Assembly: GCA_009780595.1 (NCBI GenBank)
Contig: WQZT01000058.1
Location: forward strand, 1 to 8,893
Length of the DNA stretch: 8,893 nucleotides
From: Treponema sp.
GTDB lineage: Bacteria; Spirochaetota; Spirochaetia; Treponematales; Breznakiellaceae
Direction of reading: 5' to 3'
Position numbers and translations under genes: made by a program. Below, in pieces: positions 5,988-8,893 of the stretch. Numbering within the stretch: position 1 is the first letter of the stretch; every line of letters begins with the position of its first letter. Under the pieces are notes generated by a model. It saw nothing but the letters and a program-made list of their open reading frames with translations, made no database searches and was not told where the DNA came from.

Positions 5988-7223
5988 CTAAAAAAACACC
6001 GAAGGCTGCGCGGGCGCTGTGCTGGCGATTAGTTTTCCGTTGCGGTACGAATACAGCACCGGAACGCGGTTGTTGAGCGCCTCGTAAAAGGTTGCCGCAT
6101 CCAGAATGATAAAACTCGCCGCCTTTCCTTCACCGATCCCGTACCCCTCGCCCAAATGCAACGTTCTCGCCGCATTCGTCGTAACCAGTTTCCAGGAATC
6201 CATAATCTCGCCGTAGCCCATCATCTGACAAACGTGCAGCCCCATGTGGACAACATCCATCATATTCCCCGTTCCCATCGGATACCACGGATCGAAAATG
6301 TCGTCGTGACCGAAAGAGACGTTGCAGCCGTTCGCCAGAAGTTCCTTCACGCGCGTTACGCCCCGCCGTTTGGGGTACGTGTCCATACGCCCCTGAAGGT
6401 GAGTGTTGATAAGCGGATTGCACACAAAGTTGATGCCGCTCATCGCAAGCAGGCGAAACAGCTTGTATGTGTACGCGTTGTTGTACGAGTGCATCGCAGT
6501 TGTGTGGCTGGCAGTTACACGATCTTTCAAACCCATCTCGTAAGCGCGGGCGGCAAGCGTTTCCAAACCGCGAGAGGCTTCATCATCGATTTCATCGCAG
6601 TGCACATCAACAAGATTGTCGTACTTTTCCGCCAACTTCATCGCAAAGTTGATTGACTCAACGCTGTATTCACGGGTGAACTCAAAGTGGGGAATGGCGC
6701 CCACCGCATCAGTGCCCATAGCGACAGCCCGTTCCAAAAGCTTCTGCCCGTCGGGATACGACATAATCCCTTCCTGCGGGAACGCCACGATTTGAATATC
6801 CATAAAATCACGAACTTCATCCCGCAGCTCCAGCATCGCCTCAAGCGCGGTGAGTGTGGGGTCGGTTGTGTCCACATGGGTGCGGACGTGCTGCACGCCG
6901 TGCTGTGCCTGCATACGGATTACCTTCCCGACACGCTGGCGCACATCTTCTTTCGACAGCCGCTCTTTGCGCTTACTCCAGCAGGCAATACCTTCAAACA
7001 GCGTACCGCTTATGTTCCAGCAGGGGTCGCCAGCAGTAAGGCATGTGTCAAGATGAACGTGGGATTCGATAAACGGCGGCAGCAGCAACTTGCCGCCGCA
7101 GTCGATGATCTCCTCGCCTTCGCGCGCCAGAATGTTTTTAGCGATACGTTCAAACGTTCCGCCAGAAACACGAATGTCGGTTTTTTCGCTGTTGTTTTCT
7201 ATATAAACACTTTTTATAAGCAC
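5988..7223 (-). CDS. codA: Cytosine deaminase
   Basis: CodA hydrolyses cytosine to uracil and ammonia in the cytoplasm; it is a metal-dependent amidohydrolase of the CodA type. The protein has 411 residues and aligns by eye along its whole length with Escherichia coli CodA (427). Metal ligands and active-site residues are all visible: H55 and H57 (ESHVHLDT), Q150 (FPQEGI), H208 and E211 (DVHCDEIDD), H240 ([10 protein letters not shown]) and D307/D308 ([15 protein letters not shown]). The C-terminus stops at PSVFF, about a dozen residues earlier than the E. coli enzyme and outside the catalytic core. The start is GTG at 7223, three bases after the codB stop, with AAGGTG eight bases upstream, so it is cotranscribed with the permease gene. 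A run of seven T on the minus strand lies at the stop codon, but I see no strong stem before it. Confidence 0.96.
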   Translation of the reverse strand: MLIKSVYIENNSEKTDIRVSGGTFERIAKNILAREGEEIIDCGGKLLLPPFIESHVHLDTCLTAGDPCWNISGTLFEGIACWSKRKERLSKEDVRQRVGKVIRMQAQHGVQHVRTHVDTTDPTLTALEAMLELRDEVRDFMDIQIVAFPQEGIMSYPDGQKLLERAVAMGTDAVGAIPHFEFTREYSVESINFAMKLAEKYDNLVDVHCDEIDDEASRGLETLAARAYEMGLKDRVTASHTTAMHSYNNAYTYKLFRLLAMSGINFVCNPLINTHLQGRMDTYPKRRGVTRVKELLANGCNVSFGHDDIFDPWYPMGTGNMMDVVHMGLHVCQMMGYGEIMDSWKLVTTNAARTLHLGEGYGIGEGKAASFIILDAATFYEALNNRVPVLYSYRNGKLIASTAPAQPSVFF

Positions 7224-7226
7224 CGT

Positions 7227-8444
7227 TTACGCACCTTGTTTCTTGAAAATTTTTTCGCCGCACAGAAAACACACTGCGGCGATTGCCATCGCGTTGACAG
7301 GCGCAATTCCCCACGCGATGTAGTTCGCGCCTGCTGCGCCCAGAAGTACGCCCGCAACAGCAAACCAATTGACCTGCTTGCCCGGCTCATCTTCGGCGGC
7401 GTACTTTTTCCTGTTCAAAAAATAATCCAATATGAGAATTGTTCCCACAGGCGGCAGCGTTGCGCTGAGGAAACTGAGCCAGCCGATAAAATTGTTGTAC
7501 AGCCAAATTGCCGTAACTGTTCCAATAAAACCACTGACCAGCGCCATTTTTTTCTTGCGGAGCTTGGTGATGTTTGAAAGCCCAAGCGCTGCGGAATAAA
7601 TGGCACTATCGTTGGTTGTCCAGATGTTCAGCCCCAAAACGACAATCGCGGGTATCGCAAGCCCTTGGGCTATCATAACATAAAAAATATCATCCATTCC
7701 AGTTGCAGCTCCGCCAACCGCACCAAACACGAACATAAGCGTGTTACCGAGGAAGAACGCAATGGCAGTGGTGATTACGGCGATTTTCCTTGTCTTGGCA
7801 AAGCGCACAAAGTTCGGCGTTGCTGTTCCCCCGCTGACAAACGATCCAACAACCATTCCCGCTCCGGTCATAACTGTCAGTCCTTCCGAACCTGAGAAAA
7901 TTCTCATAATACCGCCAGCATCACCTGACGCCCGCATTATGGAAACGCTCCCCAAGATAGCAATAAGCGGCACTGAAGTATAACTCAACACCGTTAGCGC
8001 GTTGATACCTAAGTACGCTGTGCTGGTCATCAATACACCGCCGATTACGATGAGCACCCAGTGGTTGACGCCCAAAAGTTCGGAGATTGGGTACGCGAAC
8101 ATCGCAACGCCTACGCCGAACCAGCCAATTTGGGTAAAACTGATGAGCGCCGACGGCAGGTACGAACCAAGCGTGCCAAACGCGCGGCGGGCAAGCAAGT
8201 CCATACTAAGCCCGGTGGCACTTCCCACGTACGCCAGCAGCGACGTATACGTCATCAGGATAAGACCGCCGATGACAACCGCCGCGAGAAATCCGGGCAG
8301 GTTCAGCCCGTTTCCAAGACGCGCTCCCACGCTCATACTCGCGGAGAAAAACGTAAACCCCACCATGAGAACAAATAACGCCCAAAACCCCTTGCGCGCT
8401 CCGTCAGGAACCCTACTTGCCGCGAAATCCTTGTCCAGTTTCAT
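7227..8444 (-). CDS. codB: Cytosine permease
   Basis: CodB imports cytosine across the cytoplasmic membrane; it belongs to the nucleobase-cation-symport-1 family. The protein has 405 residues, close to the 419 of E. coli CodB, and about twelve membrane helices. Strongly conserved blocks are VPDGARKGFWAL near the N-terminus, FTFFSASMSVGARLG, TQIGWFGVGVAMFA, VGSFVSGGTATPNFVRF, MIAQGLAIPAIVVLGLNIWT, NDSAIYSA, WLYNNFIGWLSFLSATLPPVG and ILDYFLNRKKY. I chose ATG 8444 because family similarity begins right there (MKLDKDFAASRVPDG) and GGGGAGGGG lies about six bases upstream. The same frame stays open upstream to a GTG at 8684 and includes an ATG at 8624 with a better ribosome site; that extension lacks family similarity and overlaps a terminator. 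codB is the first gene of a codB-codA operon. Confidence 0.96.
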   Translation of the reverse strand: MKLDKDFAASRVPDGARKGFWALFVLMVGFTFFSASMSVGARLGNGLNLPGFLAAVVIGGLILMTYTSLLAYVGSATGLSMDLLARRAFGTLGSYLPSALISFTQIGWFGVGVAMFAYPISELLGVNHWVLIVIGGVLMTSTAYLGINALTVLSYTSVPLIAILGSVSIMRASGDAGGIMRIFSGSEGLTVMTGAGMVVGSFVSGGTATPNFVRFAKTRKIAVITTAIAFFLGNTLMFVFGAVGGAATGMDDIFYVMIAQGLAIPAIVVLGLNIWTTNDSAIYSAALGLSNITKLRKKKMALVSGFIGTVTAIWLYNNFIGWLSFLSATLPPVGTILILDYFLNRKKYAAEDEPGKQVNWFAVAGVLLGAAGANYIAWGIAPVNAMAIAAVCFLCGEKIFKKQGA

Positions 8445-8518
8445 TTCCAACCCCTCCCCATACTTATAGAACATTTTGACGGCACAGCCACCAATTTCGT
8501 GCTTGTGTTTGAGTAGGC

Positions 8519-8561
8519 AAAAAAAACCGGCGCAGTGATAAAAATCACTACACCGGCTTTT
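8519..8561 (-). terminator. Intrinsic terminator (attenuator) in the codBA leader
   Basis: On the minus strand an 18-pair stem with three G-T wobbles closes on a TTTT loop (arms 8558-8561 plus GCCGGTGTAGTGAT on one side, ATCACTGCGCCGG plus TTTT on the other) and is followed by eight T (8519-8526). It lies between the predicted promoter and the codB start, about 75 bases before the ATG, so full-length mRNA requires read-through. On the plus strand the same stem is followed by only four T. Confidence 0.85.
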
Positions 8562-8607
8562 AATAGCTCGGGCTTCATGAACAAAGTTCCCAGCCCCCCA
8601 GCCACTA
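8561..8607 (-). promoter_or_regulatory. Leader stem-loop abutting the codBA terminator
   Basis: On the minus strand TAGTGGCT (8600-8607) pairs over eight positions with AGCTATTA (8561-8568), allowing two G-T pairs. Inside this GGGCT pairs with AGCCC, and GAAC/GTTC closes a TTT loop. The stem ends exactly where the terminator begins, the arrangement of a regulated leader. It matches no riboswitch consensus I can recall. Confidence 0.5.
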
Positions 8608-8621
8608 TACAATATCGTTCG

Positions 8622-8640
8622 CATCGCACAACCCTCCTTT
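8622..8640 (-). promoter_or_regulatory. Strong ribosome binding site with ATG in the codBA leader
   Basis: On the minus strand AAAGGAGGG (8632-8640) lies seven bases before ATG (8622-8624). This is the best ribosome site in the window. The reading frame that follows has no stop before codB and is in frame with it, passing through both leader stems. It could begin a leader peptide that couples translation to attenuation, or an extended CodB with 60 extra residues. Confidence 0.55.
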
Positions 8641-8659
8641 GATAAAATATAAAAGCAGT

Positions 8660-8673
8660 TACCCAAACGGGTA
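8660..8673. promoter_or_regulatory. Palindrome at the predicted codBA transcript start (possible operator)
   Basis: TACCC and GGGTA form a perfect inverted repeat around a four-base centre, directly after the -10 element and covering the predicted start at about 8667. A repressor bound here would block initiation. The transcript could instead form a small 5' hairpin. Confidence 0.45.
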
Positions 8674-8674
8674 G

Positions 8675-8703
8675 ATACTATCACGGTTGTGGAGAACTGT
8701 CAA
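8675..8703 (-). promoter_or_regulatory. Promoter of codBA
   Basis: On the minus strand TTGACA (8698-8703) is followed after 17 bases by TAGTAT (8675-8680). The -35 is perfect and the -10 matches four of six consensus bases. The predicted start near 8667 gives a leader of about 220 bases before codB, which holds the two stem-loops. Confidence 0.75.
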
Positions 8704-8780
8704 GAGGAAATTTTCCCTAGTTATTGACAGAGGAAATTTCAACAGTTTGCTTGTACTATGTTGACAGGATAATTTAACAG
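8703..8780. repeat. Imperfect direct repeats upstream of codBA
   Basis: AGAGGAAATTT occurs at 8703-8713 and again at 8729-8739. A longer unit, TTGACAGAGGAAATTTCAAC followed by AG (from 8724), resembles TTGACAGGATAATTTAACAG (8761-8780). The first copy also contains GGAAA-T-TTTCC, an inverted repeat. They lie just upstream of the codBA -35 and overlap a possible rightward promoter, as expected for regulator binding sites. Confidence 0.45.
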
Positions 8781-8790
8781 GGTGTATGAT
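8761..8790 (+). promoter_or_regulatory. Possible rightward promoter leading out of the window
   Basis: TTGACA (8761-8766) and TATGAT (8785-8790) are 18 bases apart on the plus strand. No gene begins before the window edge. A small inverted repeat, TAATG-TATAG-CATTA (8809-8823), lies just after the predicted start. Confidence 0.45.
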
Positions 8791-8845
8791 TTTCCAAGGA
8801 TAGTCCGATAATGTATAGCATTAGACAGTTGCCCTTTAAGAATTA

Positions 8846-8882
8846 GACTTGTTCGACAACTCGGTTAGTTGTCTCACAAGTC
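8846..8882. repeat. Large stem-loop at the window edge
   Basis: GACTTGT (8846-8852) pairs with ACAAGTC (8876-8882), and inside it GACAACT (8855-8861) pairs with AGTTGTC (8867-8873) around the loop CGGTT, separated by a two-by-two internal loop. All 14 pairs are perfect. No T run follows on either strand, so it is not an intrinsic terminator. It could be a dispersed palindromic repeat or the leader structure of the next gene. Confidence 0.65.
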
Positions 8883-8893
8883 TTGCAAAATAC

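Noticed and set aside
5988..6030. Intrinsic terminator at the end of codA
   Set aside because: There is a run of seven T on the minus strand at the stop codon, but I could not find a stable stem just before it.
6687..7577. 296-codon open frame on the plus strand opposite codA and codB
   Set aside because: It is antisense to two unmistakable genes, its product looks random (many His, Arg and Cys), and it has no clear ribosome site.
8519..8668. Known riboswitch (purine, TPP, preQ1, SAM, guanidine) or PyrR-binding loop in the codBA leader
   Set aside because: I could not match the conserved cores of any of these in the leader, so I describe only the stems I can pair.
8445..8684. N-terminal extension of CodB by 60 to 80 residues
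   Set aside because: The frame is open, but the extra residues have no resemblance to the permease family, are rich in Cys and His, and are encoded by the terminator stem. A second frame is also open here, so openness alone means little. The ATG at 8444 has its own ribosome site.
8801..8812. Flagellar sigma-28 type -10 (CCGATAAT)
   Set aside because: The expected TAAA box about 15 bases upstream is missing, and no flagellar gene is visible.
1..8893. CRISPR array, insertion sequence, prophage or defence genes
   Set aside because: I saw no regularly spaced repeats, transposase, integrase or nuclease-like products on either strand.

Overview
The window looks like chromosomal DNA from a spirochaete, most probably a Treponema relative. 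The grounds are the Rnf gene order (C-D-G-E-A-B), the style of the tetratricopeptide protein behind rnfB, and a compact layout of overlapping genes at intermediate G+C. This placement rests on remembered family resemblance, not on a database search. Every protein gene except a short 5' fragment lies on the minus strand.

Layout: (1) 1-111, plus strand: the last 36 codons of an unidentified gene. (2) 112-193: convergent intergenic region with four imperfect 11-base tandem repeats. (3) 194-5702, minus strand: one tightly packed operon, rnfC-rnfD-rnfG-rnfE-rnfA-rnfB, followed by an exported TPR protein. Most junctions overlap by 1-4 bases (ATGA, TTGA, TAATG or GTGA), so translation is probably coupled. 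(4) 5733-5814: back-to-back promoters firing left into rnf and right into a tRNA. (5) 5860-5932, plus strand: tRNA-Thr(CGU). (6) 5988-8444, minus strand: codB-codA, cytosine permease plus cytosine deaminase. (7) 8445-8893: a 449-base regulatory region with a good codBA promoter, a palindrome at the predicted transcript start, two leader hairpins of which the second is a textbook intrinsic terminator, direct repeats, a possible rightward promoter, and a large stem-loop at the window edge.

Function: Rnf is a membrane complex that couples electron transfer between reduced ferredoxin and NAD+ to Na+ or H+ movement. All six subunits are present and intact. RnfB keeps a full set of iron-sulphur ligands, and RnfA and RnfE keep the membrane cysteines. 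Three cofactor sites look altered compared with the family as I remember it: the Gly-rich nucleotide/FMN loop of RnfC, the loop of RnfD that normally carries covalent FMN, and the flavinylation motif of RnfG. CodB imports cytosine and CodA deaminates it to uracil plus ammonia, a pyrimidine and nitrogen salvage route.

The strongest candidates for something undescribed are the codBA leader and the altered flavin/nucleotide sites of Rnf. In the leader, a terminator sits inside a reading frame that begins at a near-perfect ribosome binding site and runs without a stop into codB. I see no CRISPR array, insertion sequence, prophage gene or defence system.
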